NCBI RefSeq assembly: GCF_003668875.1
Contig: NZ_RAWM01000057.1
Span: 1-50,195 of the forward strand
DNA length: 50,195 bases
Direction: 5' to 3'
Origin: Corallococcus interemptor
GTDB lineage: Bacteria; Myxococcota; Myxococcia; Myxococcales; Myxococcaceae
Shown: positions 8,202 to 18,099 of the stretch, piece by piece
Position numbering within the stretch: the stretch's first letter is position 1
How the letters are laid out: every line of letters begins with the position of its first letter
Made by a program: the position numbers and the translations under genes
Notes under the pieces: generated by a model
Told to the model about the DNA's origin: nothing
Seen by the model: the letters and a program-made list of their open reading frames with translations, nothing else
The model's database searches: none

Positions 8202-9426
8202 CGGGATCCCTGGTGATGAGCTTTCGCATGCTTGTGCCCGCGGTCGTCAGGTCCTTCGCGATGGATGTCAGGACGTCCACCAACGCAGTCCGGCACTGCG
8301 CGACGCCTCTGCATTTCGCCATTACCTGGCTGAGTCGATTGAACACCGCTTGATGGTACTCCGCAGGATGCGGCCCTCGGTGTCCGTTGATCCGCACCAG
8401 ATTCGCGGGGTCGTTGAGGCTCATCCCCGCCTGTTCGAAGAACGGCTCGAAGATGGGTGTCCAGGGTCCACCTGACTGCTCTGACACCTCGTTCTTGTCC
8501 GTGCAGATGTGATGAACATCTCCCTCGGGGTCGCCCTGGATTCCGCCGCCCCCGGGCCCCATGGCGACGGCCGCCACGGCGGTGGGCGCCAACGTGACGT
8601 TGAGCACTCCCGCTGAGGACACGGAAATGGACCGCACCTCACCGGCCAGCGCTCTCGACAGCTGGAATCCACCCTCCACCTCCGCCCTCAACGCCGCCTG
8701 CGGGAAGCCCGGCAGCCTTGGTCCCTGCGCGGCCATCGCGCTCCTGCCACCGAGTGCCGTCATCGCGACGATGACCAGGACCCGCGCTCCGTTGGCTCCC
8801 AGGACACGCCCGAAGCGATGTCCCGCCTCCTTGAGGCCGGCCTCGTCCCGCGCATCCCGCGACTCGTCCATGAGCCGCAAGAACGCCTGCCCCATGTTCC
8901 ACACAGGACCTGTTCCCAGATACGCGATGAGCGAAGCCGTCAACACCACCGCGACCAGCTTGGTGATGGGCTCCGGTGCGACCAGCATCACCATCGCGGT
9001 GCCGATCATCGTCGTGACCATGGCCCGCAGCGCCACGGGATCCAGCAGGTCTTCCACTGCCTCCGCCACTCCCTCCCAGACCGTGTCGAGCGCGAAGGAG
9101 AGCGCCAGCCTCCGCCGCTCCATCGGGTCCAGGGAGAAGCCATCACCCAAACGGAGCACCTGCCGGCCTTGAGCCCCCGCGACGATGCCTCCCACCGACG
9201 CCAGCAACGAGCGCCGACCCTCCTCCCGGAGCGCGACGTCCAGCTTCAGCGCGAGCACCAGCTGCGTGACCGCGTCCTTGAACGCCTCCTCGTCCATCCG
9301 GACCGGCCGCGTCTCCACCGGCGTATAGGCGATGGGCCGGCCCTGCCCCGTGTCGAGGTTCACCACGCGCGTCGTCGCGCAGCCCGCCGTCAGCCACAGC
9401 AGCACGGCCATTGCCCAGAGCTTCAT
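8194..9426 (-). CDS. Lipoprotein toxin with AHH-type nuclease domain (SitA-like), unit C (first in operon)
   Basis: This is the promoter-proximal toxin copy, 410 residues, with lipobox LTAGC16, HHICTDKN at 305-312 and C-terminal histidines in GHRGPH and EYH. The start is placed at 9426 because the MKLWAMAV signal peptide begins there and GGAGGAGG lies 7-14 nt upstream; an in-frame start 14 codons earlier would bury the signal peptide. Its upstream sequence is unlike that of units A and B, so it probably carries the array promoter, which would drive toxin C - immunity C - toxin B - immunity B - toxin A - immunity A and possibly the peptidase. Its N-terminal coding region is nearly identical in DNA to unit A, its C-terminus to unit B. 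Confidence 0.85.
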   Translation of the reverse strand: MKLWAMAVLLWLTAGCATTRVVNLDTGQGRPIAYTPVETRPVRMDEEAFKDAVTQLVLALKLDVALREEGRRSLLASVGGIVAGAQGRQVLRLGDGFSLDPMERRRLALSFALDTVWEGVAEAVEDLLDPVALRAMVTTMIGTAMVMLVAPEPITKLVAVVLTASLIAYLGTGPVWNMGQAFLRLMDESRDARDEAGLKEAGHRFGRVLGANGARVLVIVAMTALGGRSAMAAQGPRLPGFPQAALRAEVEGGFQLSRALAGEVRSISVSSAGVLNVTLAPTAVAAVAMGPGGGGIQGDPEGDVHHICTDKNEVSEQSGGPWTPIFEPFFEQAGMSLNDPANLVRINGHRGPHPAEYHQAVFNRLSQVMAKCRGVAQCRTALVDVLTSIAKDLTTAGTSMRKLITRDPDA

Positions 9427-9445
9427 GGCACCGCCTCCTCCGGGA

Positions 9446-9460
9446 TTGCCGTGCAGGCAA
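9446..9460. promoter_or_regulatory. Inverted repeat TTGCC-N5-GGCAA in the divergent toxin/DHFR intergenic region
   Basis: A perfect 5-bp inverted repeat lies 20 bp upstream of the first toxin start, in the 107-bp gap that must hold promoters for both the toxin array and the divergent reductase gene. It may be an operator or a leader hairpin. No convincing -35/-10 pair could be fixed here. Confidence 0.25.
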
Positions 9461-9533
9461 CCAGCCAATGCCTTTCTAACAGGTGCTCCCGCCCAGCCGG
9501 TGCTAAGCCCTGGTTTCCGGAGGAAGCACGCCC

Positions 9534-10106
9534 ATGCGGAAACTGACCTATTACGTCGCCACTTCGCTCGACGGCTTCATCGCCTCGCCCACCGGTGCGT
9601 ACGACTACTTCAGCACGGAGCCGGACTACTTCGACGCCATCGCCGCCGAGTACCCGGAGACGCTCCCCGCCGGCTACCGCGCCTTCAAGGGCATCACCGG
9701 CCCGGGCAGGCACTTCGACACCGTGCTGGAGGGCCGCAACACCTATCAGGTCGGACTCGACGCGGGCGTCACCAACGCGTACCCGCACCTGGACCACCAC
9801 GTCTTCTCCCGCACCCTCACGAAGAGCCCCGACCCCGCCGTCCACCTCTCCAGCACGCCGCTCGCCACCGTGCGCGAACTGAAGGCGCGCGACGGCCTGG
9901 GCATCTGGCTGTGCGGGGGTGGCGCGCTCGCCGCCGAGCTGATGCCTGAAATCGACGCGTTCATCATCAAGGTGAACCCCGTCATCGTCGGCCAGGGCAT
10001 CCGCCTCGTCGAAGCGGGCTTCGCACCCCACCGCCTGCGCCTCACAGGCACGCGCACGGTCGACTGTGGCGTCGTCTTCCTGAGCTACGACCACCTCAAG
10101 CCCTAG
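9534..10106 (+). CDS. Dihydrofolate reductase family protein (RibD C-terminal domain-like)
   Basis: The 190-residue protein opens with MRKLTYYVATSLDGFIASP, the first strand and loop of the DHFR/RibD fold (YxAxSLDGFIA). It continues with a LEGRNTY helix, and LGIWLCGGGALAAELMPEIDAFIIKVNPVIVGQGIRL, which holds the NADPH-binding GGG turn. Such proteins are stand-alone NADPH-dependent reductases of unknown substrate, related to the riboflavin biosynthesis reductase domain. A GGAGGA ribosome site lies 9-14 nt before the ATG. It is divergent from the toxin array and no flavin genes are nearby, so a riboflavin role is not supported. Confidence 0.85.
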   Translation: MRKLTYYVATSLDGFIASPTGAYDYFSTEPDYFDAIAAEYPETLPAGYRAFKGITGPGRHFDTVLEGRNTYQVGLDAGVTNAYPHLDHHVFSRTLTKSPDPAVHLSSTPLATVRELKARDGLGIWLCGGGALAAELMPEIDAFIIKVNPVIVGQGIRLVEAGFAPHRLRLTGTRTVDCGVVFLSYDHLKP

Positions 10107-10178
10107 CCCGGCCGCCCCGTATTGGACCTGGGGACAATGCGGCCTTGAAAATCCACGGGTTCTCCACGCAGGGTGTGA

Positions 10179-10199
10179 GCTTCCGCTCTGCTCGGAAGC
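10179..10199 (+). terminator. Hairpin between the DHFR-like and histidine kinase genes
   Basis: A 7-bp perfect stem (GCTTCCG / CGGAAGC) with a 7-nt loop lies 72 bp after the reductase stop. There is no T-run, so it is a weak terminator candidate or a leader hairpin of the kinase mRNA. The surrounding 182-bp gap shows no confident promoter. Confidence 0.3.
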
Positions 10200-10288
10200 C
10201 CGGTCTCCCGGCAGGGTTGGATGGTGGATGGATCCACTGCACCGTTCCCCCCCGCTGTCCCCTCCCCGTGCGTTACTCTGGACCGTCT

Positions 10289-11896
10289 ATGAGAAGTCCC
10301 CTGGACGACAGCCAGCCTCCCTCGTCCGCCAGCGGTGGCGACATCGCGTTCGCGCATCCCAGCGCGGCCCGGGACATGGCCACCCAGCTGCGCCTGTTCA
10401 TCGACAGCGTGAAGGACTACGCCATCCTGACGCTGGATCCGGCGGGCCTCATCATGAGCTGGAACACCGGCGCCGAACGCATCAAGGGCTACCAGTCCGA
10501 GGAGATCCTCGGCCAGCACTTCAGCCGCTTCTACCCGCCCGAGGACGTGGCCCGCGGCAAGCCCCAGCAGCACCTGGACATCGTCTGCCGCGAGGGCCGC
10601 TTCGAAGAGGAGGGCTGGCGCGTGCGCAAGGATGGCAGCCTCTTCTGGGCCAACGTCGTCATCACCGCGATGCGCGACTCACAGGGCCAGCTCGTGGGCT
10701 ACGGCCAGGTGGTGCGCGACTTCACCGAGCACAAGCAGGCCCAGGAGCAGCTCTTGCAGAGCGAGGAGCGCTTCCGCCTGCTCGTCGAGCAGGTCCAGGA
10801 CTACGCCATCTACATGCTCGACGTGGACGGCCGCGTGTCCACCTGGAACGCCGGCGCCGAGCGCTTCAAGCAGTACAAGGCCGAGGAGATCATCGGCCAG
10901 CACTTCAGCCGCTTCTTCCCCCCGGAGGACGTGGCGCGGGGCAAGCCCTGGTACGCCCTCCAGGTGGCCGCCCGGGAAGGCCACTTCGAGGAGGAGGCCT
11001 GGCGCGTCCGCAAGGACGGCAGCCTCTTCTGGGCCAGCGTCGTCGTCACCGCGCTGCATGACCCGGCGGGCAACCTCCGGGGCTTCGCCAAGGTGACGCG
11101 CGACATCACCCAGCGCAAACAGTCCCAGGAGCGGCGCGAGCTGGAGATGCTGCGCGACGCCGTGCGCGCCCGCGACGAGTTCCTCTCCGTCGCCTCGCAC
11201 GAGCTGAAGACGCCGCTCACCCCGCTGCAGCTCAAGCTCACCGCCCTCTTGCGCACCGTGGAGAACAACCCCTCCGCCACGCTGCCCGTGGAGCGCATCT
11301 CCCGCGACCTGGAGGTGGCCCGCCGGCAGGTGCGCAAGCTGTCCGACCTCATCGAGGACCTGCTGGACGTGTCGCGCATCAGCATGGGCCAGCTGCGACT
11401 GGACCGGGCGCCCATGGACCTGGCCTCGCTCGCGCGCGACGTGGTGGCCCGCTACGCGCCCCAGTCCGCGCAGGTCGGCTGCGTCGTCACGCTGGAGGCC
11501 CCCACCCCCACCCCGGGCCACTGGGACCGGTCCCGGGTGGATCAGGTCATCACCAACCTGCTCACCAACGCGCTCAAGTACGGCGCGGGCAAGCCCGTCC
11601 ACATCCGCGTGCGCATGGAGGCAGGGCTCGCCGTGCTGAGCGTGAGGGATGAGGGCATCGGCATCCCGATGGAGGACCAGCCGCGCGTCTTCGAGCGCTT
11701 CGTGCGCGCGGTCTCCGAGCGCAACTACGGCGGCCTGGGGCTGGGCCTCTTCATCACCCAGCAGATCATCGAAGCCCACAATGGCATCGTGCAGGTGCGC
11801 AGCGCGCCCGGCGAGGGCTCGACGTTCACCGTGATGCTGCCCCCGGGCCCGGACCTGCCGCCTGAGCCTGGAGCTGGCGCTCCTCCCGAGCCGTGA
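10289..11896 (+). CDS. Cytoplasmic double-PAS sensor histidine kinase
   Basis: From the chosen ATG (MRSPLDDSQPPS) the product is 535 residues; an earlier in-frame ATG at 10145 would add 48 residues of non-conserved sequence. Two PAS domains follow one another (about 30-150 and 155-275). They are clear duplicates, both containing GQHFSRF(Y/F)PPEDVARGKP and WRVRKDGSLFWA. The HisKA H-box is FLSVASHELKTPLTP with phospho-acceptor His304, followed by an HATPase_c domain with NALKYG (N box), DEGIGIP (G1) and GGLGLGLFI (G2). There is no transmembrane segment or receiver domain, so it is a soluble orthodox kinase whose partner regulator is elsewhere. The 3' end overlaps the convergent ATPase gene by 71 bp. 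Confidence 0.88.
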   Translation: MRSPLDDSQPPSSASGGDIAFAHPSAARDMATQLRLFIDSVKDYAILTLDPAGLIMSWNTGAERIKGYQSEEILGQHFSRFYPPEDVARGKPQQHLDIVCREGRFEEEGWRVRKDGSLFWANVVITAMRDSQGQLVGYGQVVRDFTEHKQAQEQLLQSEERFRLLVEQVQDYAIYMLDVDGRVSTWNAGAERFKQYKAEEIIGQHFSRFFPPEDVARGKPWYALQVAAREGHFEEEAWRVRKDGSLFWASVVVTALHDPAGNLRGFAKVTRDITQRKQSQERRELEMLRDAVRARDEFLSVASHELKTPLTPLQLKLTALLRTVENNPSATLPVERISRDLEVARRQVRKLSDLIEDLLDVSRISMGQLRLDRAPMDLASLARDVVARYAPQSAQVGCVVTLEAPTPTPGHWDRSRVDQVITNLLTNALKYGAGKPVHIRVRMEAGLAVLSVRDEGIGIPMEDQPRVFERFVRAVSERNYGGLGLGLFITQQIIEAHNGIVQVRSAPGEGSTFTVMLPPGPDLPPEPGAGAPPEP

Positions 11897-13400
11897 GGAT
11901 GTAGCGGTAGGGCACCACGCGCGTCAGCTCATGCAGCGTGGTGACCCCGTCCTCCACCTTCGCCAGCGCGTCCTCCACCAGCGTGCGGAAGCCCTTCGCC
12001 CGGGCGTGCTGGCGCAGGCGGACCCCCGGCGCCCCGGTGGCGATGAGCAGCTGCAGCTCCGGGTCCACCACCAGCAGCTCGAACAGGCCCACGCGTCCCT
12101 TGAAGCCGGTGTGGCGGCACGCCTCGCAGCCCTGCCCCGCCCGGGGCTGCACGCCGTCCAGGAGCGGCCCCAGCAGCGCCAGCTGGTCCGCCGTCGGCGC
12201 GGCGGGCGCGGAGCACTCCGGGCAGATGCGCCGCACCAGCCGCTGCGCCAGCACCGCGAGCAGCGCCTCCGCGATGTCGCCGTCCTCCAGCTTCAGCCCG
12301 CGCAGGCGGCTCACCGCGCCAATGGCATCCGCCGTGTGCAGCGTGCCCAGCACCACGTGCCCCGTGGCCGCCGCCATCAGCGCGGTGCTGCCCGTCTCCA
12401 GGTCGCGGATCTCCCCCACCAGCATCACGTTGGGGTCCTGCCGCAACAGCGCGCGCAGGAGCGTCAGGTGCGGCATCTGCGGCGACACCTGCTTCTGGTT
12501 CACCTTGGGGACCACGTACTCGATGGGGTCCTCCGCGGTGATGATCTTCTTGCGCCCGTCGTTGAGCCGCGCCAGCGCCGCGTACAGCGTCGTCGTCTTG
12601 CCGCTGCCCGTGGGCCCCGTCACCAGCACCAGCCCCTCCGGATTGCCCAACAGCCGCAGCACCGTGGCCTGCAGCTCCGGCGTCATCCCCAACTTCTCCA
12701 CCGGCACCAGGCCCACCGTGGCGTCGAGCAGGCGGATGACCACGTCCTCGCCCGCCGGGGAGGGCACCACGCTCACGCGGAAGTCCACGAACTTCCGCCC
12801 GCCGTCCCATTCATAGAGCGCCCGCAGGCGGCCGTCCTGGGGGCGCCGCTTCTCCGAGATGTCCAACCCCGCCATCACCTTGATGCGGCTGACCACCTCC
12901 GGCAGCGAGTCCGGAGAGATGTCCGTGTACGTCTGGTGGAGGATGCCGTCGACGCGGTAGCGCAGGTCCACGTCGTCCGTGTAGCTCTCCACGTGGATGT
13001 CGGACGCGTTCTGCGCCACCGCCACCTGGAGCACGTGGTTCACCAGCTCCACCGCGGTGGGGCGCTGTGACAGCGGCGTGCCCGCCTTCAGCACCACGTC
13101 CACCGACGCGTGCACGCCCGCGCCGAAGCCCACCTCCAGCGCGGAGTCGATTTCGTAGCGGTTGAGCCGCACGGGCCGCACCGGCCGGCGCAGGAAGTCC
13201 GCGATGCGGTAGCGCACGGACTCGTCCCCCGGGTCCAGCATCGCCACCGTCACCGGCTCCGTGTCGTTGGCCGCGTCCACCTTGCCCATCACCGCGACGC
13301 CCAGGCGGCGGCAGAAGGACTCGGGGAGCAGGCGCAGCGATTCACGGTCCAGCGTGAACTGGGGCAGTTCGGAGAACGGGGGCACGTCCGGGGGAGCCAT
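11826..13400 (-). CDS. GspE/PilB-family secretion or pilus assembly ATPase
   Basis: The 524-residue protein (start chosen at MAPPDVPP; six more codons are open upstream) has an N-terminal GspE-like domain, then the AAA-like ATPase with ASDIHVE, Walker A GPTGSGKT (262-269), Asp box ITAEDPIEY and Walker B LVGEIRD (327-333). TLHTADA is the His box. A CPEC...CEAC zinc motif (C393, C396, C425, C428) is the mark of GspE/PilB and is absent from PilT. Such ATPases power type II secretion or type IV pilus extension from the cytoplasmic side. No other secretion gene is adjacent, so the machine it serves is unknown. The last 20 or so residues lie beyond the conserved fold and are encoded opposite the kinase tail. 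Confidence 0.88.
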   Translation of the reverse strand: MAPPDVPPFSELPQFTLDRESLRLLPESFCRRLGVAVMGKVDAANDTEPVTVAMLDPGDESVRYRIADFLRRPVRPVRLNRYEIDSALEVGFGAGVHASVDVVLKAGTPLSQRPTAVELVNHVLQVAVAQNASDIHVESYTDDVDLRYRVDGILHQTYTDISPDSLPEVVSRIKVMAGLDISEKRRPQDGRLRALYEWDGGRKFVDFRVSVVPSPAGEDVVIRLLDATVGLVPVEKLGMTPELQATVLRLLGNPEGLVLVTGPTGSGKTTTLYAALARLNDGRKKIITAEDPIEYVVPKVNQKQVSPQMPHLTLLRALLRQDPNVMLVGEIRDLETGSTALMAAATGHVVLGTLHTADAIGAVSRLRGLKLEDGDIAEALLAVLAQRLVRRICPECSAPAAPTADQLALLGPLLDGVQPRAGQGCEACRHTGFKGRVGLFELLVVDPELQLLIATGAPGVRLRQHARAKGFRTLVEDALAKVEDGVTTLHELTRVVPYRYILTAREERQLQAQAAGPGPGAASR

Positions 13401-13459
13401 GGCCCGCCGGCTTATCACGGCCCCCCGCGAGGCCCGCCAGGGCTGCTATCCTTCAAGGC

Positions 13460-13651
13460 ATGTCGCGGCCCCCCGCGGACCCTCCCGCCATGCCGTCGTT
13501 GCTGGTGTTCGCCGTGGCGGTGCTGCTGTTCGGCTCGCCGCTGCGCAGGCTCTGGCTGGCGGAAGGGGCGCCCGCGTCGCTCCCCTTCCTCGTGTGGCTG
13601 GGCGTCATCGCCCTGGGCGGGTGGGTGGCGCACCGGAGCCTGCGTCCATGA
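13460..13651 (+). CDS. Small two-helix membrane protein upstream of the SSS-kinase (CbrX-like by position)
   Basis: The 63-residue protein has two hydrophobic segments (about 12-26 and 40-56) separated by a short RRLWLAEGAP loop. Its TGA overlaps the kinase ATG as ATGA, so the kinase is translationally coupled to it. In Pseudomonas a small hydrophobic protein, CbrX, occupies the same place before CbrA and controls its translation; the likeness here is of size, hydrophobicity and position, not of proven homology. An alternative start at the second Met (codon 11) is possible. It could regulate the sensor or only serve as a coupling leader. Confidence 0.7.
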   Translation: MSRPPADPPAMPSLLVFAVAVLLFGSPLRRLWLAEGAPASLPFLVWLGVIALGGWVAHRSLRP

Positions 13652-16598
13652 CGCTGGGGCCAGGCCCGCTCGTCATCGCCTCCGTGGCCTACCTGTGCGC
13701 GCTGTTCCTGGTGGCCTACGCGGCGGAGAAAGGCCGCATCTCCCCGCGCATCACCCAGCACCCGCTCACGTACGCGCTGGCCCTGGGTGTGTACGCGACG
13801 TCGTGGTCCTACTTCGGCAGCGTGGGCTACGCGGCCCGCCACGGCTTCCGCTACCTGGGCATCTACCTGGGCCTCACGCTCGCGTGCCTGCTGGCCCCGG
13901 TGCTGTGGCGGCCGCTGTTGCGGCTGACGCGGGAGTTGCAGCTCACCTCGCTCGCGGACCTGCTGGCCTTCCGCTACCCCGGACAGGTGACGGGCACGGC
14001 GGTGACGCTGTTCGCGCTGGCCGGCAGCCTGCCCTACCTGGCGCTCCAGATTCGCGCCGTCGTGGAGTCCGCGCGCCTCTTGAGCCCCGCGGCGTCCCCC
14101 GCGCTGGTGGGGCCCGGCTTCTGCGGCGTGCTCATCGTCTTCGCGCTCCTCTTCGGCGCGCGCCACCCCGCCCCTCGCGAGCGGCATGAAGGGCTGATGC
14201 TGGCCATCGCCTTCGAGTCGGGCGTGAAGCTGCTGGCGCTGCTCATCGTCGCGGGCTGGTGCGTGGTGTCCGTCTTCGGCGGCGTGGGCGGGCTCAACGC
14301 CTGGCTCACCCTGCACCCGGAGGCGGTGGAGGCCCTTCAGCGCCCCGCGCGCGACGCGTCCTGGGCGCCCTTGCTGGTGCTCTCCACCATCGCCGCCTTC
14401 CTCACGCCCCGGCAGTATCACGTGGCCTTCACGGAGGCGCCGGAGCGCGACGGGCTGGCCACCGTCGCGTGGGCCTTCCCGCTGTTGATGCTGCTGATCA
14501 ACCTGGCGGTGCCCGTGCTGCTGTGGTCCGGCGAAGCACTGGGCCTGCCCTGGCCCGCGGACTTCCACGTCCTCTCCGTGCCCATCTCGAAGGGCGCCCC
14601 GCTGCTGGCGCTCGTCGCGTTCCTGGGCGGCGTGTCCGCGGCGAGCGCCATGGTCATCGTCACCACGCTCGCGCTCGCGCCCATGTGCCTGACGCACCTG
14701 GTGCTGCCCCTGGGCACCGCACGCGGACGCGACGACCTGTACGGGTGGCTGTTGTGGGCGCGGCGCGTGCTCATCGCCGCCGTCATCCTCGCGGGCTATG
14801 GCTTCTACCGGCTGCTGAACACGCGGGCCATGGGCCTGGTGGACCTGGGGCTCGTGTCCTTCGTCGCCACCGCGCAGTTCGCGCCGGGCGTGCTGGGCCT
14901 CCTCACCTGGCCCAAGGCCACGCGCGCGGGGCTGCTGGCGGGGCTGCTGGCGGGCGGGACGACGTGGGCCCTCACCCTGATTGCGCCGCTGTGGGAGCCG
15001 CCCTCGCTGGTGGCGTGGACCAACCAGCTCTCCGTGAAGCTGGGCTTCAGCGCGGACGAGCCCTGGGGCTTCGCCACCTTCACCTCGCTGGCCCTCAACG
15101 CGCTGTGCTTCGTGGCGGTGTCGCTCGTCACGCGTCAGTCCGCGGAGGAGCGCGAGGCCGCGCGGGTGTGCGCGCGCGAGGCGCCGGGCCTTGCCGAGGG
15201 CAGCGTAGCGGCCAGCTCCCCGGAGGAGTTCCGCCGGCAGCTGGAGCCCGTGCTGGGCGCGCAGGTGGCCGCGGCGGAGGTGGAGCGCGCGCGCGAGGCG
15301 CTGGAGCTGTCCCCCGACGAGCGCCGCCCCGCGGAGCTGCGCCGCCTGCGCGATGGCGTGGAGCGCAACCTCTCCGGCCTCATCGGCCCGGTGCTGGCGC
15401 GGCTCGCGGTGGGCGAAGCGCTGCGGCTGGACCCCGGCACGCGCACGGCCCTGGCGGATCAGCTGCGCTTCGTGGAGGAGCGGCTGCGCGACGCGCGCGA
15501 CATGCGCGGCCCCTTGCGCGAGCTGGAGGTCGTGCGCCGCTACCTCTACCGCATCCTGGAGGACCTGCCCCTGGGCGTGTGCGCCATGGGCCCGGACGGC
15601 GAGGTCGTCATCTGGAACGCCGCGCTGGAGGCGCTGTCGGGCGTGCCCATGGACTCCGCGCGGGGCCAGCCGCTCGCGCGCCTGCCGGAGCCGTGGGGCC
15701 CCCTGTTCTCCGGGCTCGCGCGCGCGCCGGGCGGCGACGACGGGGCACGCGTGATGGTGGGCGGGAAGCAGCGCTCGCTGCGCCTGCACCGCTCGCGGCT
15801 CGCGCCCTCGGACGGGGCCAATGGCGCGGAGACGGGCATCACGTTCCTGGTGGAGGACTGGACGGAGCGCAAGGCGGTGGACGCGCGGCTCGCGCACCAG
15901 GACCGGCTGGCGTCGCTGGGCCGGGTGGCCGCGGGCGTGGCGCATGAGATTGGCAATCCACTCACCGCCATCGCCAGCATCAGCCAGAACCTCAAGTATG
16001 AGCTGGAGGACCCGGAGGCCGTGCGCGAGCGCGTGGGGCTCATCCTCCAGCAGTGCCGCCGCATCGACGCCATCGTCCGGGCGCTGGTGGGCTTCGGCCA
16101 CGCGGGCACGGTGGGCGGTGAGTCCCGGCCCTTCACGCGCGTGGCGGTGGGCCCGCTGCTGGCGGAGGCCTCGCAGCTGGCCCGGCTGTCGCGCAAGGCG
16201 CGTGACGTCTCGTGCACGCTCCAGAGCCCGGAGGGGCTGGAGGTGCGCGGCGACGCGCAGCGGCTGGAGCAGGTGCTGGTGAACCTCTTGACCAACGCCA
16301 TCGACGCGTCGCCCGCGGGCTCGCGCGTGGACCTGTTGGCGGAAGCCTCGGGAGACCAGGTGCGCATCCAGGTGGAGGACCGGGGACACGGCATCGCCCC
16401 GGAGCTGTCGCAACGCATCTTCGAGCCGTTCTTCACCACCAAGCAGCCCGGCGAAGGCACCGGCCTGGGCCTCGCGCTGGTGGAGGGCATCGTGCGCGAG
16501 CACGGCGGCGCGCTGAGCATCGAGGGCCGCCCCGGCGGCGGCACCCGCGTGACGCTCAGCCTGCCCCGCGCGGACGCGCTGAAGCAGGAGGCCTCCGC

Positions 16599-16602
<4 letters not shown>
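13648..16602 (+). CDS. SSS transporter-fused sensor histidine kinase (CbrA/CrbS-type)
   Basis: The 984-residue product starts at an ATG that overlaps the upstream small gene; the long in-frame extension to 13261 antiparallels the ATPase start and is rejected. Residues 1 to about 500 form a sodium:solute symporter-like bundle of about 13 transmembrane helices. A coiled linker follows (about 510-630), then a PAS domain beginning [22 protein letters not shown]. The HisKA H-box is [15 protein letters not shown] with His766, and HATPase_c has [16 protein letters not shown] and GTGLGLAL. This fusion is the CbrA/CrbS type, in which the transporter part senses or moves a small metabolite (histidine, acetate) and controls autophosphorylation. 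The acetate genes downstream make acetate or a related signal the best guess. Confidence 0.9.
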
Positions 16603-17972
<1,370 letters not shown>

Positions 17973-17988
17973 CACCGCCACCCCGGGT

Positions 17989-18026
17989 GTTACGACGCGC
18001 TGCACGAATCGTTACGGGGGGTAACG
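17989..18026. promoter_or_regulatory. Candidate activator-binding region: GTTACG repeats and a CGTTAC/GTAACG palindrome
   Basis: GTTACG occurs at 17989 and again at 18011, 22 bp apart (two helical turns). The second copy is part of a perfect inverted repeat, CGTTAC (18010-18015), five G, GTAACG (18021-18026). It lies 75-110 bp upstream of the -24 element, the usual distance for an enhancer bound by NtrC-type activators such as the regulator encoded just upstream. Binding is inferred. Confidence 0.5.
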
Positions 18027-18099
18027 TCCTGTCACCTTCCGCCACATCCTGACGCGCCGAGCCAACCTCCAAGGTCCTGAAACCCGGAGCGCGCCCGGG

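Larger units (their letters stand above)
3740..9426 (-). repeat. Three-copy tandem array of toxin-immunity cassettes, 1,922-bp period
   Basis: The three toxin starts lie at 5582, 7504 and 9426, each exactly 1,922 bp apart, and the three toxin stops keep the same spacing. Units run toxin then immunity on the minus strand. Conserved blocks are the toxin N-terminal two thirds and, at the other end, the last 20 or so immunity codons plus the first eight codons of the downstream peptidase gene. Between them lies a variable block covering the toxin C-terminus and most of the immunity gene. Repetition of peptidase 5' sequence at 5660-5694 and 7582-7616 indicates tandem duplication with one endpoint inside the peptidase signal-peptide codons. 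Confidence 0.95.

Noticed and set aside
9427-9468. A start codon 14 codons upstream of toxin C
   Set aside because: It would place 14 residues ahead of the lipoprotein signal peptide; GGAGGAGG precedes the downstream ATG, which matches the starts of the other two copies.
10125-10155. Possible sigma-70 promoter TTGGAC-N17-TTGAAA before the double-PAS kinase
   Set aside because: The -10 hexamer matches consensus at only three of six positions, too weak to report.
13261-13647. N-terminal extension of the SSS-kinase
   Set aside because: The extension is antisense to the ATPase 5' end and overlaps the small membrane gene; the ATGA overlap and the first transmembrane helix support the start at 13648.
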